From: Rostratula benghalensis
Lineage: Eukaryota; Chordata; Aves; Charadriiformes; Rostratulidae
NCBI GenBank assembly: GCA_013399305.1
Contig: VXAI01000338.1
Span: 303,068-367,067, forward strand
Length of the DNA: 64,000 bases
Direction of reading: 5' to 3'
Positions 48,511 to 59,707 of this stretch are shown piece by piece (position 1 is the stretch's first letter; every line of letters begins with the position of its first letter). The notes under the pieces are model-generated. The model was not told the origin of the DNA. It saw only the letters and a list, made by a program, of their open reading frames with translations, and did not search any database. The position numbers and the translations under genes are program-made.

Positions 48511-49030
48511 CTCAGTAGCTGGTGGCTAGAAAAGTTGAGCTGGAGAATGAAAAGGATGTTGTAAAAGGATGCACACACAGGTGTTTGTCAGCAAAAAACC
48601 CATGCACTGTTATCAGAACAGTTTTCAAATTGGGAACTTAGAGCCATGCCAATTTCATTCAAGGGATACTTAGCTGAACACCTGAAGCTTCATTAAAAAT
48701 TATCCAAAGCTTTGAAAAGCTTTTTTGTGAACATAGATTGAATTTCAATAAAGAATATATTGAAAATAAATTATGGTTTTGTTTCTCATTTAAAAAATGG
48801 GGAAAGGGCAAATTTCTGCTCACAAAAATCTTAGGATTTAGTGTTTGAAATAGAAATTGTGTTCAGTATTATAATTTTAGGACTCCAGATCAGAGAGATA
48901 TCAACTTCATATGAATCATGATTTGAAATTGCATGTGTTAATAAATAACACCCACTGCCATATAACACATAGCACATAAAGGCTGTTTAACAGTGAACAA
49001 TAATAACAGATGATGGCACAGCTCATCAGT

Positions 49031-49136
49031 NNNNNNNNNNNNNNNNNNNNNNNNNNNNNNNNNNNNNNNNNNNNNNNNNNNNNNNNNNNNNNNNNNNNNN
49101 NNNNNNNNNNNNNNNNNNNNNNNNNNNNNNNNNNNN
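49031..49136. other. Assembly gap (106 N)
   Basis: Run of N in the spacer between TARS1 and ADAMTS12. Confidence 0.99.
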
Positions 49137-51118
49137 CAGAAAGGAAATTAGACCGGACATCAAAGTTAACACCATCATTTCAGAAAAACGTTAAGTGTTC
49201 TCAGTTGTTGCTAGGAGCACACACAGGGTTAAACAAAGAGACACACGTCAAGGTTTTGATTGCTTGCCAGCTTTCCACTAGGTAACACAACTTTGCCAAG
49301 ACTTTACTTCGAAAGGGAGGTGTTAGCTATAGGAATATTCTTTTTTTTTTTCTCCCATGGAAAAAAATGTCACTTTATCTAATAAAATATCATTCATTCT
49401 AAAATATGTCAGTTTCAAAAAGGAATTCTGAGCTTCCCACACTTGAACAAAATAGCTTCAGTAAAGTCTTTTTTTATCCATTAAAAACCTCTGCCTAGAG
49501 ATTCCGAGTCCACCTGTTATATTATAAGCTAGAAACCATTGACATTTGAAATAATATCTGACATTATTCCATATAGAAGGTGGCATTTTCAGTCATAAGG
49601 TGGCTATAGAGAGAGTGAGCTCATATCATCAAAGATAAGCATTCCCAAAATTGTCAATTCAGAAGCAAATCATTCTTTGTTCACAAGCTTATGCAGCAGT
49701 GGACAAGGGGAAAGTGGCAAGTCCTTTACTGCAACAATGAAATGATATTCTCTTATGAAAACTGTGCACATTTTGACTTCATCTTATCAGTCATCAATAA
49801 CTACCTCTGCTTTGGAGTGGTCCATGAACATTTTGCCTGGCACCAAACCTATGGCTGTGCTTTCAGGATGTACCTGGAGGGGTCACAGCTTAGCACTGCA
49901 CAGGGAAGCAAGTCCAAAGAGCACCTGGATTCATAACAGGGTCACTGTCACCTGCCTCTGCTCACAAATTTCTGGCATTCCAAGTTGCTGCCTTCTTTCC
50001 CCTCCAAACCAGCAGTACCTGGTTACTAAGCTGTTACTGAGCAAGACCAGTCTTCTCAGATCAACAGCAGATTCCTGGTTTGAGCCGTAGAGATCTTTAG
50101 GATTATGTGCTCAATTAAGGCAATGATGAGGACAGCCAGTTCCCTTGCCAGCTGTCTTTCCTCTTTTTGGTTTTACTCTGTAGGAGCCATGGCCAACTAA
50201 CGGCCCCTGGGGAAGAGCCAGAAAGCTCTGGATTAATGCCCCTGTGCACCAAGGTGGCAGCCTGGGGCTGGAAGGCGCCTTTTCCAACATGAGCCTGGGA
50301 GAACAGTGGCCCCCACTGCAGGCTCTTCTGCTGATCAGATCTTCAGGCACACAGAAGTACTGGCTCAGGAAGATTTTCAAAACTAGGATCTCCCACAACA
50401 TAACCCCCTCAGATGTGCTAAGAGGTTGCTTAGCCTGGGCTCTGGGCAAGGAGACAGTGCTCCTGCCTGGAGTCGGAAAAGTACCAAGCACACACAACTC
50501 CATGGTGGTCACTGTTGCTGCTGCCACTCATCAGAAGCAAGAGGTCTTTTGCCGCTGTATCTCAGTGCATGGTCTACAGAAACAAGGTGTGTCACCTCCA
50601 AGGACACATCAGAACCATCCTTGCTCTACAAAGTGCAGTTTCTTCCAGGCTACACCCAGCTGCCAACACCAGACCCGCAAGTTCCTGGCAGAGAGGTTTA
50701 GAGGGTGCCCTAGGAGCACCTGCAAGTTGAAGCTTTATAATCAGTGCAACAGCCACTAGTGTGAAGAGAAGCTGGATGAAATTTTTGCCTGTGCTGTAAG
50801 AAAATCCTGTAGTCTTGTGGTTCCCATGTGCTGGTCTGCAGCTGGATGGAACAGCAGCTGCTTAACTTTTTCAAAATTCCTATGATTTCAAATGCACAAT
50901 AATAAGTGTGCAGGGGCAACAGAGAAGCATGTCATGCAATGGATCTTTACACGTCTCTTATTTTCTTTTCTTCTCCTTTTGGAAGCTTAAGTCAGGAACC
51001 AGCCAGCTGACCCAAAGATGTCTCCATGTTTATGCTAACAAAAAGCTGAGATCAAAGACATTTCAAAGCTGTTGTTGAGCATGTTTGACTGTGCCTTGAA
51101 ACTTCAGTAAGACAAAGC

Positions 51119-51183
51119 TTAGGGTTGTGGCTTTTACTAGGCTGGTTTGACCAGAGGCAACCTAGTAAATGCCACAACCCTAA
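51119..51183. repeat. Inverted repeat: 23-bp arms with one mismatch, 19-nt loop
   Basis: The left arm (51119-51141, starting TTAGGGTTGTGGC) and the right arm (51161-51183, ending GCCACAACCCTAA) pair over 23 positions with a single mismatch. The 19-nt loop begins with ctggtttgaccag, which can itself form a small 4-bp stem. The size and near-perfect stem resemble a microRNA precursor or a small foldback element. No flanking target duplication is clear. Its function is unknown. Confidence 0.85.
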
Positions 51184-51384
51184 CACAGCTTCCCTCCAAC
51201 AGACAATGAGCCTGGTTGGGCTGGACAAAAGACATCTGTGAAAAAAATCGTTTTGCTCCATGTAGTATTTGATTTTATAAATTACCATTATGTTAAACAC
51301 AGGCACATTCAGAATTAGTCATAAGGATAATATACAAGGGAAACATCAACCACACACTTTCATTCCTGTAGACAGTTATTCCTG

Positions 51385-52060
51385 CCATTCAGTATCTTTA
51401 TTGGTGATCTGGAAGACAACAGAAAATCAGCACTGACAATATTTGCAGATGACACAAAAATTGGCAAGAGAGTAAATGAGGGAGATTGGTTAGATAGGGT
51501 GAACCGGGTCACTTGCTAAAATGAGTGAAATTTAAAGATCATAAAGGAAGAAAAACTAAAAGAAAACATGAGTGGTCTCATAGAAGAGGGACTGTATGCT
51601 GAAGTCCATGATACTGGAAAATAGCAGAATAGTAATGGCAACTGAATCTGTGTTTATAACCTAAAGCTAGGGCTGTAATAAGTAAAATTTGATGGTGAAA
51701 AAATAATAAATACTAATGTTAACAAGGCCAGATTTGCAATACCGTAGGAAGTTTTTGCCTGCACTTCAAAGTTAAATTTTTAAGGGTTCAAAAACAGAAC
51801 AGAAAAAAATGAAGTCCATGACATACTCCTTGGCATAACTGAAGAAACTCAGAGTAGTTATTTTATTTAAGGGAAGACAGAGAGCTGATTTGACCCAAGT
51901 TTGCAAGTACCCCTCTGTGGAACAGACTTCTAATGGAGGGTGCACGTCTTCCTGGCACTGAAAGAAAAGAGCACAGTCTTGAGGCTGGAAGCAGAAGGTA
52001 CAAAAAAGGCAGCTAGCAAAAGGCAAAGAGCTTGAAAATATGTAGTAATGAAACATGAGG
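51385..52060 (+). mobile_element. Ancient CR1-type LINE fragment
   Basis: Near 51385-51475 the plus strand encodes a reverse-transcriptase block resembling SIFIGDLEDN followed by IFADDTKIGKRVN, with the YADD/FADD-type catalytic signature. Further on (about 51880-52010) are sequences like the 3' part of CR1 (acccctctgtggaacagac). The copy is badly decayed and older than the others. Confidence 0.65.
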
Positions 52061-55000
52061 TTAATTGGGAGTTTCAATCATCCCAGCAGCCCGACTCGCG
52101 AGCAATCAAGATGATGGCTTGACTTCACCGGGACACAACCCCCACATAGCTCAGATTAAGAACATGTTTTTCCTTTGATCAGAGCATGTACTGTTAAGGA
52201 TGTAACAGTCCTCTTACCAGCCAACTTAATTCAGTAACCTAGGGTAAATATTTATAGTCATTCACCAAATGTAAAGGAAACCCATAAATAAAGATGATGA
52301 AAGAGGAGAAAGAAGCCGGTGCTTGTGTAGCTCTAATCTACAGTAGATTTTGGCTCCGTATATGGCATACTTTCATCTCAGCAGTCAACTCCCATCCAAG
52401 AGGGAGAGCTGGCTTGGGCTACAGCAGAGGATATGCAATGTTCTTTACTCAGAGACTTATTTTATTGTTTCCCCTGTAAAAGGTCTTCAGGCCCAAACAC
52501 ATGACAGCCCTGTGCGTGCAGAAACAACGGGACTCAGTCAGACGTACCCTATAAATCTCTCTGGGGACTTTTGGGAATTGTGTACTGGGCCAATTCAGCA
52601 TCAACTCGCCTTTGCTGTCGGCTGGTAAAACACACTCAGTGCAACCAGCAACTTCCAGCTTTGTGCCCAGCAGATTCCCTGTATAAAACCAACACCATGT
52701 GTCTGGCCACCAGAAAATAGCTATTCTGAGGAACTGTTTCTTTCTCAGCTGACTGATAATTTATTAAAAAAATAACCCAAACTGTCTAAGGTCAAGATGA
52801 AGCTGTTTCCCTCTGCGCTGGAGAGGGGACTGCTCCTTGCTCTCAGCTGACAGCCCTCCACAGCATGCTGTCTGTGCTGATGTACCGTCACTGTGAATGG
52901 AAAACTCTGACAAGAGGCAAGATGGGAAAGGGTCCTCTCTGGGTCCTCTCTGGCAGCGTGCACAGTCCCGCACTGGGGGCACTCACACCATGCTGCAGCG
53001 AGGCACCTGACCCAAATGAGAACTCCAGGCAAGTGGGGGCTGCTGGGAGAACCATCTAATACAGTTTCTGTCCTGTAGGTGGTCAGCACCCACCTACACT
53101 CCCCAACAGAAACACTTCATTTAAGAAATACCAAACTTACCAGGTTTTGACATCATCGGTGATTACTCACAGAACCTGACATAATGTGCAAAAGGTTTCA
53201 AACGCTCCAACGCTCTGCTTCGCAGCAATTGAAGTTTCTAGCATGGTTTGTCCCCGCTGCTGCTTAACAAAAACTTCACATTTACACAGACAAACTCATT
53301 CCGCACCTAGGGCAAGGGTGACTGGCTGTCACAGATGGAAAATTCAAACTCCAGTCTTGATTACCTTTTTACAGCTTCAGACCCAGAGAGGGTGGCGGCC
53401 GCAGCAGCCACAGCAGCAGGGTAAGAGCGCCCTGGGCAAAGCTGCCTTTGTATTTGCAGGACACGTCTTGCCTCCTCACCTGCTTGTAGCGACAGCACTC
53501 AGTGAACCCAGAGACAGGGGCTGCTCAAAGGATTTGTTGACCTCGGCAGGTCATGGTTTTGTGTTCCCCATCTCACTGCTCCTTTGGATACCGTCAGCCC
53601 GACGAGGGGTGAAAGACACAGGTCAAGCAGGTTGCACTTCAGTCCGCAGGTCAAGCAGACTGAAGCTGAGCCTCAGTTGGTGTTGACAAGGGAAAGGTGC
53701 AGAAGATCAGAAGCCCCAGCATCATTGCACAGGTTTTACACCAGTGCTGCCTGCTCCCAGCAGGGTCCCCCTACAAATGAAGGTACCCTCATCAATCACA
53801 CCATGTCCCCCTTAATGGGAGGGGAGCAGGAGCCAGCAGGAACCTTCAGCCAAAATCAAGTTAGTTGAACGTGTAACTACAAGAATTACCAAGATCCATT
53901 TCTTCTCCCATTAACTCCAGCGTAGTCTGGCTGCTGCAACACCTCCCTCTGTCACCTCACCTAAACACACACTGGGAAGATGAGCACGATTAGAAATGCA
54001 GTGACCCAGGAACACTGGGGAACTGTCATCTTCCAGTTCACACGTAGGTTGTGTTTGCTTCAGGGAAACGTCGCTGTGAGTGAACTCCTGCTCCATGCTG
54101 GAGCCTGAGGACCTTCACAGCCTTCCCTCAGCTCGAATGCAATACCTTTAATTTTGCATGGCAGGGAAGCCAGGACAAGCAGGGCTCGACATCTCATCAG
54201 ATGGCCCAGAGGAGTCCCTTTTCATGTAGGTCTAAGGCTGCTGGGTGCAGGGTCTGGCACAGCCTGCTTTTAGCCGGGGCCAAAGTCGCAGTGGTCTCTT
54301 GGTGCCTTTGTTACTCTAGGGACTTGCTTTGACTACCAGGGCCAGGGCTGTGTCCCATGATGGCCAGGGCTAGGGATGGGTACACAAAGAAATGGATTCG
54401 CAGCTTTCCTCTGGAGAAAAATGCCATCAATTAGCTTTCAGATAGTAGGTGTTGCAGCAAAAGACAGTAATTTTTTAAACCAGTGCTGTTTGTTATAAGT
54501 CTGATTCAGGCTCTCATAACATGACAATAGATTTTTACTTCCCAAGCCAAACAACCAAATAATACACTTCCAAGTGAACACAGTGGATAAGGGGTAATTT
54601 AATCTCAAGCTTCATTAGCTAGGCTATTGCATGAAACAGATAACAGATGCAGGAGAACACACAGAACAGTCTCCCCATGCCTGCCATCTGTGTAAATAAG
54701 CATGTGGGGAGCCTGAAAATTCACTGCACTCCCGGTCACAGAGAGTCCCCATGGGTTTGTAATAAAGCATTCCCTCTGTGCTAGCTCATTAATCAGCTTC
54801 CCTCACGCTGGAGCTTTCCTTATGGTGGCTCCTCGTTAATGGCATGTTTGCCATTGCTCCAGCATGCCAGCGTTCCCAGTGGGAATCTCCTTTGCCCAGT
54901 CAGCCAGTAAACAGCCCTGGCCTTTTCCCAGGCAGTTCAGCAAGCAGGAACCACGGGGGCGGTGTTTTTGGGAGGGCAGCACTGGGTGCCAGGTCACATC

Positions 55001-55579
55001 CCAAGGATTGCTGCTGCAGTAAAGCCATCTGCTGCCTGGAAATGCTGACACGTACGGCCACCTTCACCTGCCTGGGGCTCTTCTCCTCATTTGCAAGGAA
55101 TTGGCTTGACCCCAAATGCAGCCTTTTCTTGCTTTCAGCTTCTCCCATCCTCGACGCACAGAGCACATTCTCTTTTCACTAGCAGATAGTATTTAGGCAA
55201 ATCCAAGACAACCCTTAAGGATTTAAAACCCAAGATTCACCCTTTCTTTCATTTATTGAGACCTCATGTTAAGCAAGAGGTCGTTCTGGGATTATGTTCT
55301 GTCTTTATGGCCTTTCTGGTGTAGTAAGAGCTGACTCTTACACCATGTCCTTTGCTCACTGCTGTGGGCACTGTATTGACCTATTAATTAGGAAGCTGGG
55401 CTCAATCCCTTCCAAGTGTGGAGGGAAGTCAGACTGCACCCTCTCACAGACCAGGCTTTGAGGCAGAACTCTGCGGCTGATTACCCTCCTGAACCTCAAA
55501 AGTACTGTTTTCCAGTCAATATAGGAGAAGGGATACACTGAATGACTGAATCCAGCTGAGGACAGCCGCTGAGGGCCAT
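52061..55579. other. TARS1-ADAMTS12 spacer, right part; no supported gene
   Basis: No recognised repeat or exon. The segment around 54600-54840 is dense in AT-rich homeodomain-like and CATCTG/CAGATG motifs and may be a conserved non-coding element, but only alignment can show this. Confidence 0.4.
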
Positions 55580-55880
55580 ATCAGAATTATAGCATTTTCC
55601 AGGTTGGAGGGGGCCTTTAAGATCATCAAATCCAACCATCAATCTAACACTGCCAAAACTGCCATCAAACCACGTCCCTCAGCACCATGTCTGCCCATCT
55701 TTTAAATACCTACAGAGATGGTGACTCCACCACTTCCTGGGCCAGCCTGTTCTAATGCTTGACAACCCTTTTGGTTGAAGAAATTGTTCCTAATATCCAT
55801 CCTAAACCTTTCCTCGCAGAACCTGAGGCCATTTCCTCTTGCCCTATGGCTTGTTACTTGGGAGGACAGACCGCACGCCA
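55580..55880 (-). mobile_element. CR1 3' fragment
   Basis: The plus strand reads caggttggagggggccttta, aaatccaaccatcaatctaa and cttcctgggccagcctgttc, the reverse complement of an older CR1 subfamily 3' end. The minus strand encodes a decayed end of ORF2 (RFRMDIRNNFFNQKGC). Confidence 0.85.
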
Positions 55881-56679
55881 CCTCCAAGCCAGGTAAGTGC
55901 AGTGAGCTGTGCTGCACAGTGTAGCAGAAACTGCTTGTCAGGCTGTGTGCTGTGCAGCAAGTCACCCACTGAATGCCTGATGAGCCTTTGCAAAGCTGGG
56001 GGAGCCTCAACTGCTTTCTCAACTCAATCCATTCCTCTCCTTTAGAGCACCTGTGCAGGGACGTGGGCTGGAGATCCACACTTACTTTGCAAAGTGAGAA
56101 AGAAACAACCTCCTGCAACGTACAGAAGGTGTTAGGAGGCTGAACACACAGGTAGTGTTTGATAACTGACTGCAAACTGATGGTCCTCTTTACCCAAGCC
56201 CACCTGAACCGTGATGCCTGCGCTCCCAGGCTGGCTTGTCAAGGAATATGGCACTTACTGTGAATAATTTGCTGGGCACCAGCACCAGTAGCTCTTGCAA
56301 AACGTAAGTATTGAGAAAATTCCAGGGGCTCAGCTCTTCAGGAGAACAAATACATCCCGCAACAGACCCAACAGACACACACACATCTGCTGCCACGGGG
56401 CTAAGGCACTTCTGCTTGGACTAGAAGTGGTAAGATGTCACCTACTTCAGAGGCAACGACTACACCCATTCATGAGTGTTTTCACTTAGCAGCATGCTTT
56501 ATTGCCCTACGTTTTGCTTCACCCTTTTCATCCACCTCTTTTATGTTGGCGAATCAAGCATCAAAGTAACTCAATGATGAGGATTCCCCTGGAATAGAGA
56601 GGATACTTTCTGAGATTTTTTTCCCCTTGGAATTCCATCTTTCCCATCTTCTTGTACTGGAAGCATGAAAAACGACACA

Positions 56680-59471
56680 ACAGACATAAGCAATGCCATT
56701 TATTGAAGCTTGAAAAAATATGTCATCATAGTTTGCTTTTTAAACATTGAAATATTAGAACAAGCAGTGAACGTGCCGAATAGAGTTGGTTTTTGTATTT
56801 TTTTTCTTTTTCCTGAGCAACCTGTCAAAGCTGATGTGTCTCAGGCTAATATGAAAATATAATGATATTAAGCCTCTGCACTTAATACTCTTCAAAACTG
56901 AATTTTTGAGAATAGTGACCATGTGGGTTAGGATCATAAATCCACCTTTACTTAAAAATAGTTATGTTGCAAGAAAGGAATCTTGCTAAATGGATGGGAG
57001 AGATGACTGCAAATATTATTAGCAGAGAAGAGATACTAGGCTGATGAGCACGATGTAAAAACCTACATAAAATACAGCAGTGGCACTGCTCTGTTAAAAC
57101 AGTTCATGTTGTTGTCACAGCCTTTTCCCTAAAGTTTTAAGCTGAGCAACAGTGATGACTGTGCTTCCCTGGGTAGCAAGATTATTTTGATTAATTTCCA
57201 TAATATAATTCATTCACTATTATCCATTTCAAATGAAATTACAGCTCCCTGAAGAAAATTATTAAGCCAGAAATGGTTTTATACCACAGTAGGCTTAAGA
57301 AGCACTGGAAGAGACAACAACCCTCCCAGGCACTTTTCCTCCCACCGGCACTATATCCCCTTGTCACCTAGATTCTCCTTTGCCCACATACGTGATGGCC
57401 CACTTCACCTCTGTGGATAAAACACTGCAGGTACTGCTGAGGGCAGAGGAGTCTGACTCTGGAGTGAATCTAACTTCGTCCTGCCCAAATCCTAGAAGAT
57501 GCTTCTGGGAACACCAGAAGCGTCTGCACTGTCCACCAGACTAGGCTGGTTTGGCCATCACAGAACTGCTGTGGACGTAGCAGCACAGGTTCTGCTCTGC
57601 ACAAGGCAGCCTGAGGCCAAGCCCTGACAAAACGTCTCCTGAATGAGATGGGACACCTCCACTCCCCCACAGGATTCAACATTTCTGTGTCCAGTGGCTT
57701 AAGAACTGCCCAGATTTCCATTGCTCAAAGGGTCAGTAGCCATTCAAGACCTCTGAAGGACGTAAGCACGCTGTAGAACTTAGAAAGCACTACTATGTCT
57801 GGTGTTGGCCAGCAACACCAGGGAAGTGTATTATTTTAAGGGTGTGTGCATGTATGCTATGTACAGACATGCATGTATATGCACCATTGCAAGTCATCCC
57901 CCACACGTCTTGTACTAGCACCATAGTTTTAACAGTGGATTTTAAGTTTTATCAGCACCTATGACTGGGGTTATATTGAAGTGGCAGAGGTTAATAAATC
58001 TAACCACGCTGCATATCCCGAACTCCCAGAGACTTCAAGTGAAGAAGTGAGCCCTTAGCCAAAAGTCAGAAACCTTATGAAAAAGGACAATTAGACTTGT
58101 GGCCGTCATTACGTTAATACATTACAGCCAGGCCCAATATTTCTATTAACTTTCATAAAGGTCTGTTTAGAACAAGGGCTATTCCTAGCTCTGTAACCAT
58201 AGTGACACTTGGATTCGTGGCTACATGTCTCACTCTACGCTGCATAAAATGTGACATTTTCCTGTATTACAATCTCAAATTGTCAGGTAGCTATGGAGTA
58301 AATCTGAGATTTTCAAAAGAGCATGAAGAACCAAGGTGTCCAAATCCTACTGAATTTTTCAAAGGAATCTAAAGGTCAGGCTCTGTCCAGGTCTTTTGAA
58401 AATGCCCAGCTTTGCTTCAAAGGGTCCAAGTCTGGTCCGCCTGAAGTGTGTTCTGCCATTGTCTTCAATAGCAGAATTGACTCACTATTGGGTTAGTGTT
58501 CTCCTAATGCCTGAGGCCCAGAGTGACACAGATGCTCTGGGTCTCAGGCTCCTGTCCCAGGTGCCCTCATCCTCACCATGATCATGGAGTTGCGCTGGGG
58601 GTTGCTGTGAGTGAGGTGATACAGCACTCACATGGATGTGGGCACATGCTCCACTGGGAGATACTGGATTAAATGATGGCTTTATCACTTGACACTGGTG
58701 TGAACTACAATCTCTCTATTTAGGTGATTGATGCAAACAGCTTTGCCTTCCTGATACCAAGAAATGTTGCTTAAATTGTATTTGGGGACTTCACATCCCA
58801 TATTTGATGGGGTTTTCAGTTTACAGCAAGACAATTTTAGCAGAAGAAAATTGGCCAGGACAGGCTTTTGCTGAGGTATTTTTTAGAGGTTCAGTCAAGT
58901 ACTAAATGAACGTTTTTTCTTTTGAAAAACCCAATGTTTCAATTCAGCCTGCACATCACAGTCAGTTATTATAACACTCTGCTTTTAAATTTATGAAGTG
59001 AGCAAACGATTTAGAGAAATGCTGCCACTTCACCTTGATTCCTAAAAACAGAAAAGTGAGTGAGCATAGAGTGATCTGGCCCACAGCACAGGTCTGTGTC
59101 TGCTGCCCTGTCAGCCGCCTTCACTCAGCACTCTTGAGTAAGTGGTGCTGCTGTTTCAAGTGGGTTTCAGAACAGAGATGGAAAAAAGAACAAATAAAAA
59201 ATTTGATTAAAAAAAAAAAGTCTTGCAAGCTTCTTTCTAGCCTCTATGCACACCTAAGAAGAACTAGCTGCTGGTACATTGCAAATTATGTTACGAATTT
59301 CAGACTATTACAGAGACAATTTCAAGCAGTAAATTAGGACATCCTAAGGGATGTGTTTTCCCAGTTTTGATCACAGACTTTCATTTATGTTGGATGGTTC
59401 TCAAAAAAAAAAAGAAGAAATGTAAAATCTGTAAACAGAAGCCCTACTCAAAGCAACTAGATAAAAATCAG
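56680..59471 (-). other. ADAMTS12: ADAMTS12 3'UTR (inferred)
   Basis: The stretch of about 2.8 kb after the ADAMTS12 stop codon in minus-strand sense, up to the first AATAAA. It contains no other recognisable gene or repeat. The extent is inferred only from the hexamer; the true 3' end could be elsewhere. Confidence 0.45.
56699..56704 (-). terminator. Candidate poly(A) signal of ADAMTS12
   Basis: TTTATT on the plus strand is AATAAA in gene sense. It is the first such hexamer after the stop codon that I found. It is followed in gene sense by a GT-rich stretch (TTATGTCTGTTGTGTCG), a good downstream element. Confidence 0.45.
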
Positions 59472-59707
59472 CTAGTGCTGAGCAGCATGGTGGTTGTTTT
59501 CTTGGTTTTGAGGAGATTTTCTTCTAGATTTAGTGTAATTTTGTTGTTTGAGGCCTCGCTGGTCCCAGTATCCTGCTTTGTTACGAATTCGGGGCTGAGT
59601 ACAGGTGAAGCAGCACTGAGTCTGTATGGATGGCAGCACACACTTGCCAATGCCTTTCAGCCTGCGGCAGAAGTGAACTGAGAGCTGGTCTCTGCTGCAG
59701 GGGAGCC
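59472..59707 (-). CDS. ADAMTS12: ADAMTS12 last exon: PLAC domain and C-terminal tail
   Basis: In minus-strand sense, acceptor tctccaccacag leads into codons for LPCSRDQLSVHFCRRLKG, then KCVLPSIQTQCCFTC, a six-cysteine PLAC (protease and lacunin) domain. It aligns with the human ADAMTS12 end as I recall it (LLCTKDKLSASFC, then AECCFSC). The last Cys is followed by a 42-residue tail rich in basic and polar residues (including KSRRKSPQNQENNHH) and TAG. The first two bases complete a Gly codon begun in the previous exon. The frame has no internal ATG, so it is easily missed as an ORF. The product is a secreted zinc metalloprotease of the extracellular matrix (known substrates include COMP). Its protease part lies outside the window. 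Confidence 0.92.

Larger units (their letters stand above)
48511..51384. other. Spacer with assembly gap and a foldback
   Basis: AT-rich sequence, interrupted by N at 49031-49136. Open frames at 49691-50090 and 50244-50759 have no recognised homology. A strong 65-nt inverted repeat lies at 51119-51183. Confidence 0.45.

Noticed and set aside
50244..50759. 171-codon plus-strand frame, the longest in the right-hand spacer
   Set aside because: Composition looks random, overlapping frames exist on both strands, no domain or family was recognised, and no splice context is evident.
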